The notes beneath the pieces are model-generated. The model did not search any database. It was given only the letters and a program-made list of their open reading frames with translations, and had not been told where the DNA came from. Below, piece by piece: positions 9,284 to 20,888 of a stretch of DNA of 64,000 bases. A program made the translations under genes and the position numbers. This DNA comes from Fomitopsis serialis (Eukaryota; Basidiomycota; Agaricomycetes; Polyporales; Fomitopsidaceae), in NCBI RefSeq assembly GCF_022376445.1, contig NW_025955113.1, forward strand, positions 1-64,000, written 5' to 3'. Each line of letters opens with the position of its first letter. The stretch's first letter is position 1.

Positions 9284-12200
9284 TTACAGCAACGGAGCTT
9301 GCCAGTCTACTGGAGGCGCCTGCTGTGCGGGAGGTGCTTGCCCACCATTTCCTGGCTGTGCTTGTTGCTGTTGGGCCTCTCTCCGGATGCGGTCCAGATA
9401 GCGCCCCCGGACGTACAACAAGACGGACACTAGGATGCACACTACAACGAGCAGCATGGTCTCAGCGAAGTCGTCGTCCTCGTCGTCCCGTTTGCGAGTA
9501 GTGGCGTCGAAGTAGTCTTCAGGCCCGAAATCGCCCTCGCGATCGGCCTCGGCCTGTCTGCGTTCTCTCGCCCACTGGGAGAGACGCTAGTTATCAGCGC
9601 GCGGATCGCGATATGAGGGCCGGGAACACGCACCTGCACCGGATCATCGTCGTCCTGACGCACACGATCAACGTTCTGACCATTCTTCTTCCGCTTGTTG
9701 AACTCTTCACGGGCCTTCCCAATGTACCACGGTCCGTCCTCGTACTCATCGATCTCGCCAACGGGCTCCCCGGCTGCTGCCTGCGTGTTGTCTGTCTCCT
9801 CGCCACCCTCGACGGTTCGTCCTTGTGGTGGTGGAAGACGAGAACGGCCTGCGGCTGTCAGCGCAACCTAGCGTAGATGGATAGACATGGCTTACTGCTC
9901 TCCTCATCGTCTTCGCCCCATATGCTCAGTCCGCCGGACCGCCCAGTGAGAGTCCGCCAGAGGCTCCGCGCATGCAACTTCAACAGCGAGATCGAGACAG
10001 GGACCGAAGCTTCGCTGTTGGTCTCCAATGCCAAATCGTAGTGACGCTTCGCCAAGTGGAAGTCCTGCACATTCACATCATCAGCAATTCAGAGGTTCGG
10101 TGACACTCCTGTTGACACATACCTGAGGGACTCCGATACCGTTCTCATACATCCACCCAAGATTCCACATCGCCAGCGCGCTCATCTGGGTATCGGCCGC
10201 GGACTGATAGTAACCCGCCGCTTTCTCCCAGCGCACCTTTTCGGGCTCATCCGCGACACCCAGTCCGTGGTAGTAGTAGTCGCCCACCTTGACCAGAGAG
10301 TCGACGTTGCGTTGCGCGGCAGATCGGATCCACTGCGTAAGAGCGAGTCGCGCCGTATCGTTGGAAGGCGAGGTTGGCGCAAATCTCGTGAAACGCAAGA
10401 TGCTCCTGTCTGTAAAACTGATCAGGTATGGGTGGACAGGCGAGGCAGCTTCCTGCGTACCTTGGTCGAGCACATATGCAAGATTATTCTGCGCGACTTC
10501 GTTCCCGCGCTCAGCAGCGATCCACCACCTCAGCATCGCCATCTCATGACCCCTCTCCGTGCCAAACTCCCACAGCTCTGCTGCCTCGTCGAGAAGGTCT
10601 TCGTCCCACACGCCGCGCTCCGTAACGACCTTGAAGAATGACACAGCGACAGAGCACGAGCTCCCCGCGATGTGCGGTGTGATCATGTTGTTCCGCGCCT
10701 GCGCTGCCTGAATCTCCGCGAGGTAGTGGTACGCCTCGAACGGAGACCCCTGGCGCATCGCTGTCTCGAAGTAGGCCGCGGCCACCTTCACGTCACCGCG
10801 CTCTGCCGGGCGTTAGTCTCCTGATGTTCGCAAGAGCGGTATTCCACCCACCATAGTACATCTTGCCGAGGTTGACCGCGGCCTCCGCGAGCTCCTGCCC
10901 CGCCGCGATCGTGAAGTGGTTCATCGCCTTCTTCGCATCCTTCTTCCCCTCCACCAGCCCATCCCTCCAGATGATGCCCAGCCCATTATGGCTCTCCTTC
11001 TCGTTGAAGTCCGCACCGCGCTCGAACCACATCCGTGCCGTCGCCGCGTCCGCCTGTACGCCCTCCCCGCGCAGGTACATCCGGCCGAGGTAGCCTGCTG
11101 CAAGCGCTCCGTACGCGGCGAGCGTCGGGTTCTCCTCACGAATCGTCACAGAGGAGGTGTCACGCCCGTGATCGCGCGACCAGACCTGTCGAGCAATGCG
11201 CATGAAGTAGTAACGCGCGCGCGCAAAGTCCCGCGGGATGGCGCTGGCGCCTTCGCCCCCGGAGGCGATCCCACCGGGGAGGGCGTAGACGCTGCCTTGG
11301 TAGAAGATCTTGCCCAGCCGGAACGCAAAGTCCGTCTCACCGCGGTCTGCGTTGAACTGAGTGATCGTGGTCAGCAATCAAAGAATATGATCGACTCGCA
11401 GCGCACCAAGTAGTATTCCAGGAGGTCTTCCCATGTCTCGCCGGCTGCCTGGGCGCGCGCAGTCTTGATGACTGGCCTACCCGCCTGCAGCCCCGTGGAC
11501 GCCACGCTTGCGCCGGGCCCGAAGACGCCACCGACGAGGTCAGACAGCTTCGGCGCTGCGAGAGGGAGCGTGCGGCCGCCGGGAGGGCCGGACAGGAACC
11601 GTGCCATCGCTGCCTCCACATCAGTATGCGCGGTGTGCACCTCTGAGACAGGACGCACTTTGTTCCGCCGCGTCCTCGTACCACGACAGCGAGTCCATGC
11701 AGTTCTCGGCTACGCCGACGCCCGCCCAGTACCGGTATCCGAGCGCCATTTGTGCACCTTTGTGTCCACCGTGTGCTGCGAATGTCAGGTACAATTGTGC
11801 CTTCGCCTGGTCTATGGGAACGACACCGTGGTACCCGGTCGAGTGGAAGAAACCTAGCATCGCTTGTGAGGATGCGTTGCCTGTCAGCTGTGCGTGGGTC
11901 GAATACGAATGGTATCCCAGTCTGGGTTTTGATGGGAAGTAGCTGTTGGGCGGGGACTGCAGCGACCTGTCAGCTACAGCTAGTAGTTTCACGGAGGCAC
12001 GCACCAAAGAAATCTGTGCCAATGTATACAATGCGTCTGTGTGTCCGAGGTCCGCTGCATGCTGGAGAAGGTCAATGACCTTGACTGCCTTGCCATGGAG
12101 TTCCGTATCCTTCCTTCTTCCCCCGCCTAGTTCCTCCTTCACGTACCCCGTCAATGACGCGGGCAGCCATGAATGGTGCAGCAGCTTCATTGCTATTCGC

Positions 12201-12611
12201 ATCGCGCTTGCAATCGGGCCGTGACCCTGGATGCTAGGAAATAATGACGAGAGGTGGAAACCATTGTTGTTATGAGAGAGGTAGGGGCTCGAGTCCTCAG
12301 TCTGAGACGACGGCAACGCGGTTAAGGTGGAGAGCGTCGATATTGCCTGTTTGTAGGCCCTGGAAGCTAGATGCTAATCTTCAGTAAAGCAATTCTTATG
12401 GTCATAGTGCCCACACTCACCTTCCGCCTCTGGGTCGGCTACTTGGATACCCTCCTCGGCCTAGGTCAATATATGAGACGGACACGTCCTAGACCATCTT
12501 TCAGACACGCACCTTCGTAGTGTCTACCGCGCAAGTGAATGCGGCGAGAGCTATGAGACCAAAGGCAATCAAGCTTGCTTTGCGAGCGTTATGCGAAGCC
12601 CTCTTCGCCAT
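9284..12611 (-). CDS. HRD3: HRD3/SEL1L-type ERAD ubiquitin-ligase subunit
   Basis: ER membrane partner of the E3 ligase Hrd1; its luminal SEL1 repeats recruit misfolded glycoproteins for retrotranslocation. The start MAKRASHNARKASLIAF at 12611 leads into a hydrophobic signal sequence (GLIALAAFTCA). The body carries many SEL1 repeats, e.g. ALGYRYWAGVGVAENC, AAGYLGRMYLRGEGV, AAVNLGKMYYGG, AMWNLGWMYENGIGVPQ, and the fungal motif FLSGPPGGRTLPL. A single C-terminal transmembrane segment (MLLVVVCILVSVLLYVRGR) is followed by a Gln/Pro-rich cytosolic tail ending DWQAPLL. About ten short introns; one of 49 nt joins AAEQ to TMARFLSGPPGG. Over 800 residues. It shares a 292-bp divergent promoter with EFG1. 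Confidence 0.92.
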
Positions 12612-12903
12612 CGTCGTGAACGATGGTGAACGTGTTGGAGAGACCAAGTTCAATTGCCAGACACACAGGACACACAGACCGACGTCGAGGCGAACCAGAC
12701 ACGTACGCGGACTTGTCTTATCAGATAGCCCTTTTTTTGGTAAACCCTCGATCATTGGAAAGTAGTTAGTAAATTCTCAATATAATGCACACCACCTCCG
12801 ACCCGCCGTCACTGTCAGTCCTCTCTCATATCTACTACTGCTGTTTGAACTCATAGACCCTTTTCGTGATTTCAGCACGTATCGTATATATACGACGCGG
12901 AAG
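12612..12903. promoter_or_regulatory. Bidirectional promoter between HRD3 and EFG1
   Basis: A 292-bp gap between two divergent start codons. It contains ATATATACGACGCGG just before the EFG1 ATG. No clear TATA box at a standard distance. Confidence 0.5.
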
Positions 12904-14005
12904 ATGGCACCAACGCGTACGAGAGACGCAGGACTTGCCGCTGCATCAACCTCAAAGGCAGATGGCCAGACAGAGCGCAAGCAAAAGCGGGACCGCAAAC
13001 ACCAGCACCACCGGAAACATCAGGACTCGGAAGACTCGCCTGCTGGGCTTCCAGGAGTGCAGAAGATCAAATCAGCGCTGCGTCAGACGAGGAGATTACT
13101 TGCCAAGGTACCGTGTTCGACGTATCTGCGCATGGAAGCGAATGCATCCTGAAAACGGGCCTGATGTTGGTGTAGGACAAGCTGGCCGCAGATGTGCGTA
13201 CCAAGACGGAGCGAAGACTGAAAGCCCTGGAAGCAGACCTTGTGCAGGCTGAGCAGGCAAGGAAGGAACGGGCAATTGCGCAACGGTACCATGCCGTGAA
13301 GTTCTTTGGTACGTTCTGCGAACATGTGTTACTGACGTGCTGTGCGCTGAGCTGGGCGAAATAGAAAGGCAGAAGGTGACCAGAAAAATCCAACAAATCA
13401 AGCGGCAGCTAGTCAAAGACGAGAACGGCGAGGGAGAAAAGCTCAGGAAGAAAGAACGGAAACAGCTGCAGAAAAAGCTGGAAGAACTGCGTGTAGACCT
13501 CAACTACATCATCGTGAGTCTTCTCCCTCCTGTAACGTCTCCCTACCACGTCCTCACACGTACGCCTCTCCACCAGTACTATCCCAAGCTCAAGAAATAC
13601 ATCTCCCTCTTCCCGCCCGAACTCCGCGCCTCACCTCAGGCACATCCCGACCCGTACCCTCACTTGTACTCCCGGTCTGATACTCCAGACGAGGACACTA
13701 AACCGGAGAACGAGACAGATGCGCAACGCGAGGAAGTTCGCGCGTGGGTACGCGAGCGGATGGCTGCTGGCGAGATGAGTGCGGAGCCCGAGGTCGAGCT
13801 GCGCGAGCGCGAGCGGCATAAGGACCGCCAAATGACGGCGCGTGATCGGCAACTTGACGAGGGATTGGACAAGGCTAAGGTGAAGGGGGAGCAAGATGCG
13901 AGGCCTGCCGTGTTGGAGGGAGACGAGTTCTTCGGGGACGATGGCGGAAGCGAGGAGAGTGAGGGTGGTGGTGATGGCGAGGATGAGGAGATGAACAGCG
14001 AGTGA
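12904..14005 (+). CDS. EFG1: rRNA-processing protein EFG1
   Basis: A nucleolar factor needed for early 18S rRNA maturation in yeast. Exons 12904-13107, 13176-13308, 13365-13513 and 13577-14005 sum to 304 codons plus stop. The family core is clear: GVQKIKSALRQTRRLLAK, DKLAADVRTKTERRLKALE, AQRYHAVKFFERQKVTRKI and LNYIIYYPKLKKYISLFP. The N-terminal 50 residues are Lys/Arg/His-rich, fitting nucleolar targeting. The C-terminus is highly charged and ends in an acidic Glu/Asp/Gly tail (GDGEDEEMNSE). Divergent from HRD3. Confidence 0.93.
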
Positions 14006-14658
14006 TGTTCATCATGAACTGGCTGATCTGCCCCCGTTTCCCATGAATCTTCCAGACTAGTGTGCTGAACGGTACATGCTTCGTGGTCTGGCTTGTTGAG
14101 CAGTTGGCCGTACTCCCAATGCAGCAGGGTGGATGCTAGCGTTCTTATTGACGTCTGGAGTACAACTGCAAACAGTCCATTCCTCAACAGCACTGCTGTC
14201 AATGCAAGTCGCGGTGCCAATGATGTCGGTGCTTGAGTGAGTCTTCGCAATGTTCACCGTCAGAGTGCCCTGACCCGTCCTCAACATGTAAGCCCCTTAC
14301 CAACCACCATTTCAAGTCGACCCTTGTCTTACTATTTTTACCTGCAGATCTATCGCCGCAGGGGAATTGAATTATAGTATCGCGGGGAAGCACTCTTAGT
14401 TGGGTGCGTCGTTCTACCGGCGACAACTGCGTCGTTGTTCAACCACTGACAGCCCAGCGGCATACTTAACTACTGACGACCGTCACGGGGCCGTGGCAAC
14501 AACTATACTCTAGATGCCTTGAGCAAACCTCGAGGCTCGCACAGCGCGAGATCCACAACCGAGAGAGACCTTACGCAGGCCCACTTACCAGCCAGGCTCA
14601 TCGTCATTCTCCCAGTTCGCAGACACTCCTTATTCGAATCCCAAAGCTTCATTCATCA
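14006..14658. other. Intergenic region upstream of BTB gene 1
   Basis: No gene recognised. Open frames on the minus strand are antisense to EFG1 or short. The last 200 bases are presumably the BTB gene 1 promoter. Confidence 0.5.
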
Positions 14659-15785
14659 ATGTCCGAGCCATCGACAGCGGGATCAGAGCCATCGAGCGCG
14701 GCCGTGGACGGACCGGCGCAGACACAGGAGGCCGCCGCGCTCGTACGCGATGAGGAGATTTGGTTCTCGGACGGAAATGTGGTGCTCGAGGCGCAAGGAC
14801 GCGTCTTCAGAGTCTACCAGGGGTTGCTTTCTCGCGACTCCGAGGTGTTTCGTGACCTGTTCACGATCCCCCAACCGTCGTCTGAAGAGACCTACGATGG
14901 ATGCGCTGTCGTGCACCTTATGGACCATCCCGAAGAGCTGCGTCATCTCCTGAGAGTCATCTTCGACGGGAAGAGGTAGGCGGCATATTGTGCGGAACCT
15001 AATATCCACTGACAGTGTCTCTCAACAGGTACTACCACTCCCACCACCAACTCGACTTCTTCACAGTCGCTGCCCTCATCCGACTGTCCCACAAATATCA
15101 AGTCGACTACGTACGCGATATCTACCTCTTGAGGATGAAGTCGTGCTTTTGCACCGACCTCAAGACGTGGGACGTAGTACGCAGCAAACTTGGCAGTCCC
15201 GTCATGAAGTTCAGCGACACCGACGCCATCGCTGCGGTCAATATCGCGCGACTCGCCGGAGCCAACTCAATGCTGCCCAGCGCCATGTATCTCTGCTGCC
15301 AGCTTGACACGGAGTTGCTCCTTCAAGGTTCCCCTCGCCTCGACGGTACTCTCGAGTGCCTGAGCTTACAGGACCTCGCGGCATGCATTAATGCTCGCTC
15401 ATCACTAGTCCGGGTAGCCATTTCCTCGTCCTTGGATGTGCTTGACCCTTCCAAGCCATCGCTGCAATGCGACAACATGCGATGCCGACGCACCGTCGAG
15501 TCCATGCGCCGCCGCATTCTGGATGGTGGCTCGCCGGCCCGGGGGCTTGCGCCTTCGGACGTCCTGATATCCGAAGTGCCGAACATCCGCAACGCGCAAA
15601 GGCTACACTTCACGGGTTCTGACCTGTGTCAAAACTGTGCGGACGTATTGTGTTCAGCTGAGCAGTGTAGGCGCAATCAGTTCTGGGAAGGTCTTCCGAA
15701 GCATCTGTCCGTCGGTATTGCGATACCAGCGGACTGGCCTCATGCCCAGAACCCTCCAAGTTCATCATATGTATCTTCCATCTAG
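14659..15785 (+). CDS. BTB/POZ domain protein 1
   Basis: Exons 14659-14975 and 15029-15785 (intron 53 nt), 357 codons. The N-terminal BTB fold shows the fungal pattern EIWFSDGNVVLEAQGRVFRV, YQGLLSRDSEVFRDLFTIP, VVHLMDHPEELRHLLRVIFD, then RLSHKYQVDYVRD. The intron lies at the same place as in the other BTB genes here (phase 2, after the FD/FE/FVD position). The C-terminal half has paired cysteines (CDNMRCRRTV and LCQNCADVLCSAEQC) and ends with the shared motif LPKHLSVGIAIPADWP. BTB proteins dimerise and often act as Cullin-3 adaptors, but no second known domain is present here. First of three genes in direct tandem. Confidence 0.88.
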
Positions 15786-15881
15786 CAGGTCATGTATACA
15801 CCTGCATCCGGATTCAAATGGAGTGTAGCTCAGGCTCTCAGAGTCTCTGTCGCCGCTCAGCGCTCAGCTCTGGCGGATGTG

Positions 15882-15897
15882 CGATCACGGGATCGTG
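15882..15897. promoter_or_regulatory. 16-bp near-palindrome upstream of BTB gene 2
   Basis: CGATCACGGGATCGTG, 177 bp before the BTB gene 2 ATG. The same 16 bases recur at 17506-17521 upstream of BTB gene 3. A shared factor-binding site is possible; a remnant of the tandem duplication is equally possible. Confidence 0.4.
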
Positions 15898-16073
15898 AAT
15901 TATAACGAGCGTTATTACTATTAGGCTGAGGGCGCGACACGTAAGTTAGCTGCTGCGACCTACTTAGTGTGGACGTACCAAGTACTGCCAGGTATGTACG
16001 TACCAGCCAACCTCGCCACCGCTCTCCCTGTCCGCGGATACTCGTTGATCAACCCCCAAAGCATCGTCGCCTC

Positions 16074-17097
16074 ATGTCCGATTCATCGACAGCCCAACCC
16101 GACATCGTCGCCTTCGTACGCGACGGGGAGATATGGCTTGCGGACGGCAATGTAGTGCTCGAGGCGCAGGGACATGCCTTCAAAGTTTATCAAGGACTAC
16201 TGGCGCACAACTCAGAGGTGTTCCGTGACTTGTTCTCCCTTCCTCAGCCGACGTCTCCGGATGCGTACGACGGATGTCCTATCGTCCATCTCACAGACCA
16301 TCCTGATGAACTGCGCCATCTTCTGCACGCCCTTTTCTTTGCCCAAAGGTTTGTGGCGTCTCGTGTGCCATTGATCATGCTGACAGTGCCCATCTCTCGA
16401 CAGTCGTCACGGCGATGATGAGCGACTCGATTTCTCAATCGTCGCCTCCCTCGTCCGTCTTTCCCATAAATACCAAATCGACCATATTCGCAATGCTTAC
16501 CTCTCGCGGATGAGGTCTTGCTTCCCTACCAGCCTCGAAACTTGGGATGCTGTCAACCGTGATCTTGGCAGTCCCGTCATGGATTTCTGCAGAAAAGACG
16601 CCATCACTGCAGTGAACGTCGCGCGGCTCACCGAGACCGACTCGATGCTGCCCAGCGCCCTGCTCACTTGCTGTCTAATGGACACAGAGTGTATCCTAAA
16701 TGGTGTCCGTCGCATTGACGGGACTCTGGACCGTCTCAGCCCGGAAAATATCGCAATGTGCCTCGATGCCCGCCAAACCCTACTGCACAAAGCCTTCAGT
16801 ACCAGAATGGAGATATTGCTTCCTCTTGCAGCATCGCCCAAATGCAACTTCGACCAGTGCCGTAGGATGTTACAAACCGTGCAAATGATGCATCTGCACA
16901 CCAGACCAAAACATCTGGTTCGCGATGTCTTTTCATCGAGCGAGGGCCTCATCAGCCTCGTCCAGACTCATGAAGGAGTCTGTGCAGTTTGTGCAGATAC
17001 ATGGTACAAGGCGGAAGAGCAGGCACGTAGACAGCTTTGGATCGACCTCCCTCGGATCCTGGGTATAGGAGTGCCAGCAGGATGGCCTAGAGAATAA
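16074..17097 (+). CDS. BTB/POZ domain protein 2
   Basis: Exons 16074-16348 and 16404-17097 (intron 55 nt), 322 codons. BTB signatures: EIWLADGNVVLEAQGHAFKV, YQGLLAHNSEVFRDLFSLP, VHLTDHPDELRHLLHALFF, LVRLSHKYQIDHIRNAYLSR. The second half keeps the family pattern DAITAVNVARLTETDSMLPS and a Cys pair (CAVCADTW), ending LPRILGIGVPAGWPRE. It lacks the long Ser/Pro tract of BTB protein 1. It sits in direct tandem with BTB genes 1 and 3, so local duplication is the likely origin. Confidence 0.88.
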
Positions 17098-17722
17098 CCG
17101 ATGTGAGTTACGCCGATGTATGTCTATGACACAATAAACACAGAGCTTCACTGACGTTGCATGTACCCATAGCGTCACAGCCTGTAGCTTGGATCCATGT
17201 GGCCACGGTCACGGTCATTGGCAGGCCAATGCCTTCTGTGTGACTCATGAGCGTCGCATCCGAAGCGGACTCTTGACAACAGGGTGTCTTGACCATTTGT
17301 TCTATAAGCAGCATTGCGGTCCGTCGCGGCGTCGTGTACGATTTTAGAGCGAGGTCGAAGCCTGAGCTCGTTGTCATTTGCTCCCTTTGGAACCCAGTAC
17401 AGCAGTAGCAAATACATGTATATCATGCTCTCCCTTAGCATTCCCAGAAGTCCCAGTCTGTCCTGTGGCCAGTGTGAGTCCGGGCGATCGTAGAAGGTAA
17501 ATGCCCGATCACGGGATCGTGGAAGGCGCGTCGCGACGCGCGACGGGCGCCAGATGTTCCCGGCGCGCAGGTGAAACGGTGACGCCAACCGTTGTGCTCA
17601 CCTCGTAAGTACTCATTCTTCACGATGCTTCCTGCAGAACCGCTGTGCTTTGTCTAATACTCGCTTGACTATATTGCTGCACGTAGCCGTTGGCCTTTCA
17701 TTGTCAAGCGCACTGCAGAGAA
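17098..17722. promoter_or_regulatory. Intergenic region upstream of BTB gene 3 with palindromes and a dispersed repeat
   Basis: Contains the 16-mer CGATCACGGGATCGTG (17506-17521), the perfect palindrome GCGCGTCGCGACGCGC (17526-17541) and, at about 17571-17612, a repeat found inverted at 43217-43275. The last 100 bases (from about 17615) are duplicated upstream of the BTB pseudogene near 40 kb. A 137-codon minus-strand frame overlaps these repeats and is not supported. Confidence 0.5.
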
Positions 17723-18805
17723 ATGGCCGCTGCGTTCGTACGCGACGAAGATATATGGTACCCGGACGGTGACGTTGTTCTCGAGGCACAGGGACACGTC
17801 TTCAAAGTATATCAAGGACTACTTGCTCTCAACTCTGACGTTTTTCGTGACTTGTTCGCGATCGCTCAACCGAAGGCTGTGGAGACGATTGACGGATGTC
17901 CTGTCGTCCATCTTCATGACCATCCCATAGAACTCCGTCATCTCCTCCAAGTACTTTTTGAGTGCGCGTCGTTTGATACTGTTTAGTGTATGCAGTGCTG
18001 AAGTGAAGGCCAACTTTACAGGTACTATCCCTCCGACGAACAACTCGAGTTTGCGGTCGTTGCTGCCCTCATCCGACTGTCTCACAAATACCAGATCGAA
18101 TGGGTGCGCGATGCCTACCTTTCGAGGATGAAGTCGTGTTTCTGCACCGACTTCAAGACATGGATCGCAGTATACAAGAACTCCGGCAATTCCTCGATGT
18201 ACTTTTGCGGCACAGATGCCATCCAAGCAGTCAATATCGCGCGGCTTACCGGAACCGACTCCATGCTGCCCAGCGCCCTATTTATCTGCTGCCAGCTCGA
18301 TCCTTATGATTTACTACACGGCTCCCCTCGGCCCGACGGTACCCTCGAACGTCTGCGCTCGCGAGATATCGTGCATTGTATCAATGCTCGCCAAGCGCTC
18401 CTTCAGGATATCATCACCGATCTCATGGAATCGCTGAACCCTTCTCACTCTTCGCTCGCACCAACCTTTAGGTGTAGCCATCAACCGGTGACTGAAGACT
18501 GTCGGAGCAACATCGACTTCATGCGATCCTGCGTCCTGCATCAGTACTCACCGAAGTCTCTGCTTCGCATGGCCTTTCGATCATGCGAGCGCTTGATACG
18601 CAGATGTGCAGCCGATGCAGAACTGTGTCAAAGTTGCGAGGATGCTGTCTGCAAGGTTGAGGCCGAACAGAAAGCACCAAAGGCGCTCTGGGATTCACTT
18701 CCACGGATCCTGGCCGTAGAGAAGCCAGCGGACTGGCCCGAATATGACTCTGATTCCGATTCCGACTTGGAAGAGTTTTGTCTCCCTCATGATAGGTGCA
18801 CGTGA
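17723..18805 (+). CDS. BTB/POZ domain protein 3 (parent of the 39.4-kb pseudogene)
   Basis: Exons 17723-17961 and 18022-18805 (intron 60 nt), 340 codons; start MAAAFVRDEDIWYPDGDV. BTB core: VFKVYQGLLALNSDVFRDLF, VVHLHDHPIELRHLLQVLFE, then RLSHKYQIEWVRDAYLSR. The C-terminal half has a Cys pair (LCQSCEDAVC) and LPRILAVEKPADWPEY, then an acidic DSDSDSDLEE tail. The first half is nearly identical to the decayed copy at 39380-39930 (-), including promoter sequence, so that copy derives from this gene. Confidence 0.88.
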
Positions 18806-19795
18806 GTAGATATACAAAGACACTACCAATAACACTGTACTGACTCGATTCGCCGTAGGGACTGGGACTCGGACCTGTCGCCATGAGAAGGTGCACGGCA
18901 AACCACAACTCGCACGAAATCGTTAGGAGATAGCTGGCACTACGATGACCAAGGATATCATGGTGGTACGAATCTATGTGGCCAGGGTCCGGGTTCTGAC
19001 AATACAACATGGGACCTCGCGTTCGAGTGTTCTGTGGCTGCGACATGCCCCAATCGTCGTCGGCAATGCATTGTTCCCATTATGGTTGTTGAGTGATTGT
19101 TATACTCATCCATCAGTCCCTGCAGTTGGGTTGTGCTATCAGTCTCCTCAGTTGCGAAGGCATAACAAGTTCAGTGCTGCTCACTTCAGCAGTCCCTGCC
19201 GCACAGTTCAAGTTGGGATGATGTGGCCACTATTGAAGTCAGGAACGGACTAGCGGCCCGGGGACGCCGTCAGTGGCTTCGGTGAGCGTTTCGATTTCGA
19301 CCGGGCGACAGTAGTAGACGGTGTCAGGTAGGTCTCGATCGTTGCATACAAGCGGCGGAATCCTCGTGTCCGATATCCGCTTCCGAACACGTTTTATGGG
19401 CCACAGGAGCGGATCAGGTGTGCACTTCGTCGGCGACGGAGAAGGCACGGAATTCGCGAGACCTCCATCCGAGAGTTCTGGAGCCTCGCATATCCGACGC
19501 GGCGAGGAGAGTATATAAGGCAGTTCATCGCTTTCATGGGGTTCCACCAACAACGAGGCGAGAAGCTCAGAGGACCCTTCCCGCGCTATAAGCACCGGCA
19601 CCGCCCTTCCTCGTGCAGATAGCATTGTTGGTGCCACGATCCTCGTGTTCAACGAGCATATAAAGCAACTTCGCATACTTCACAGTCATTTATCAGTTCG
19701 TATCAATCTCTTGAGTCTGGCACTCGGTCCTATCCCAACTCACCGCACTCTCTAGACGTTCGCACCTTTCTTTCATTGATATTCCTCGCGCCATC
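18806..19795. promoter_or_regulatory. 990-bp intergenic region with core promoter of the pseudophosphatase gene
   Basis: A TATAAA at 19659-19664 lies 132 bp before the ATG at 19796, a plausible core promoter; a second TATATAA is near 19511. A 145-codon minus-strand frame at 19239-19676 overlaps this promoter and has no recognisable motif, so I do not call it. Confidence 0.5.
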
Positions 19796-20728
19796 ATGGC
19801 CACTGCGGTCCAAACACCACACTTGACCATACCAGTAACAGGACCCTCCATCGGGATCTACCCGACGAGTCCACTCGCAAAGTTCCCACCGCCAGCGCCG
19901 ACGCTCCGCAGGCCGCTCCGCGAGCGCTGCGGGTTCACTGCAGAACTCAGCCTGACGATCAAGACATCCTTCGGGCAGCAACAGGCATGCGCGGGGCCGT
20001 GGTCGCCCAAGGGCCACATCCAACCGCATCGTAACCACCTCCCGCGCAGGCGGAAGGCGCAGGTGAAGCGCCTCGTGCTGTACGACAGCTTCCACGATGA
20101 CGACGAGCCCGAGCAAGCCCAGTCAGCGCCCGCACCCGGGGCCTTCGTGCCGCCACTCAGACCCAACGAACCGTGCCTCCAGGAAGTCGTCCCCGGGCTT
20201 TTCGCCGCGTTCAAGACGGAAACAGCGCACGAAGGCTACACGCACGTCGTCGATGTGTGCCACCCGCTGCCGGGGTACGATGCAGGGTCCACTGAACAAG
20301 CCTACGAGGGGCGCGTGCACCGGCTGCGTCTCGTCCTCCCGGAGGCGTCGACAGAAGAGTCTGGGCGTGCTGGACTCGCGCTCACCGAGGCGCAGTTGCG
20401 CGCTGCGCGAGACTTCCTTGCGGAGACGCTCCCCTACGGTACCGCGTCGCAGTCGTCTGCCGCCACTCGTCCTGCAGCTACAGTGGGAGATAAGCAGGGC
20501 GTGCGCATCCTGATCTCCACGCCCCCGCGGCGGCCGACGGACGCCATGTCCATCGTGGGCTGCTACCTCGCCTTCGCGTCAGGGAAGAGCGTCGACACCG
20601 CCCTCCGCTGCATCGACGACGAGCCCGAGTTCTTGAGCGTCTGGAAGGGCGAGGTGTCGGAGGACGAGGTGGCGCGCATCGAGCGCGTCGCCAGGATGTG
20701 GTCGTGGCTGTCGCGCATCAGGCGGTAG
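19796..20728 (+). CDS. Probable catalytically dead tyrosine/dual-specificity phosphatase-like protein
   Basis: Single exon, 310 residues. The N-terminal 90 residues are Pro-rich and basic. From about residue 110 the layout resembles a small dual-specificity phosphatase: EVVPGLFAAFKTETAHEGYTH then VVDVCHPLPG, HRLRLVLPE, a helix (LTEAQLRAARDFLAETL), then VRILISTPPRRPTDAMSIVG and CYLAFASGKSVDTALRCIDD. In active enzymes the loop after the beta strand is HCxxxxxR; here it reads STPPRRPTD, with neither catalytic Cys nor Arg in place. I therefore infer a pseudophosphatase that may bind phosphoproteins. The fold assignment rests on pattern alone. Confidence 0.65.
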   Translation: MATAVQTPHLTIPVTGPSIGIYPTSPLAKFPPPAPTLRRPLRERCGFTAELSLTIKTSFGQQQACAGPWSPKGHIQPHRNHLPRRRKAQVKRLVLYDSFHDDDEPEQAQSAPAPGAFVPPLRPNEPCLQEVVPGLFAAFKTETAHEGYTHVVDVCHPLPGYDAGSTEQAYEGRVHRLRLVLPEASTEESGRAGLALTEAQLRAARDFLAETLPYGTASQSSAATRPAATVGDKQGVRILISTPPRRPTDAMSIVGCYLAFASGKSVDTALRCIDDEPEFLSVWKGEVSEDEVARIERVARMWSWLSRIRR

Positions 20729-20820
20729 AGGGATCAGGACGCAGAACTCACCCAGACGAGGGACTCTTGCATTCGAGCACCTGGAGTGCGTTGGAACATC
20801 AGCATGTATCATTCATCCCC

Positions 20821-20888
20821 GCACTGTATAATAGCACGACGAGCAGTATTTATGATATCGTATATATTCTTATTGCATTTCACTCACT
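20821..20888. repeat. Direct repeat copy 1 (about 67 bp) flanking the LCB2 relic
   Basis: A stretch including TATAATAGCACGA, TATTTATGATAT and ATTTCACTCA recurs with few changes at 21178-21245. Confidence 0.75.

Noticed and set aside
13660..14250. Minus-strand frame antisense to EFG1
   Set aside because: The Ser-rich product is the reverse of the acidic EFG1 tail.
19239..19676. 145-codon minus-strand frame
   Set aside because: Covers the TATA box and likely transcription start of the opposite gene; no recognisable motif.
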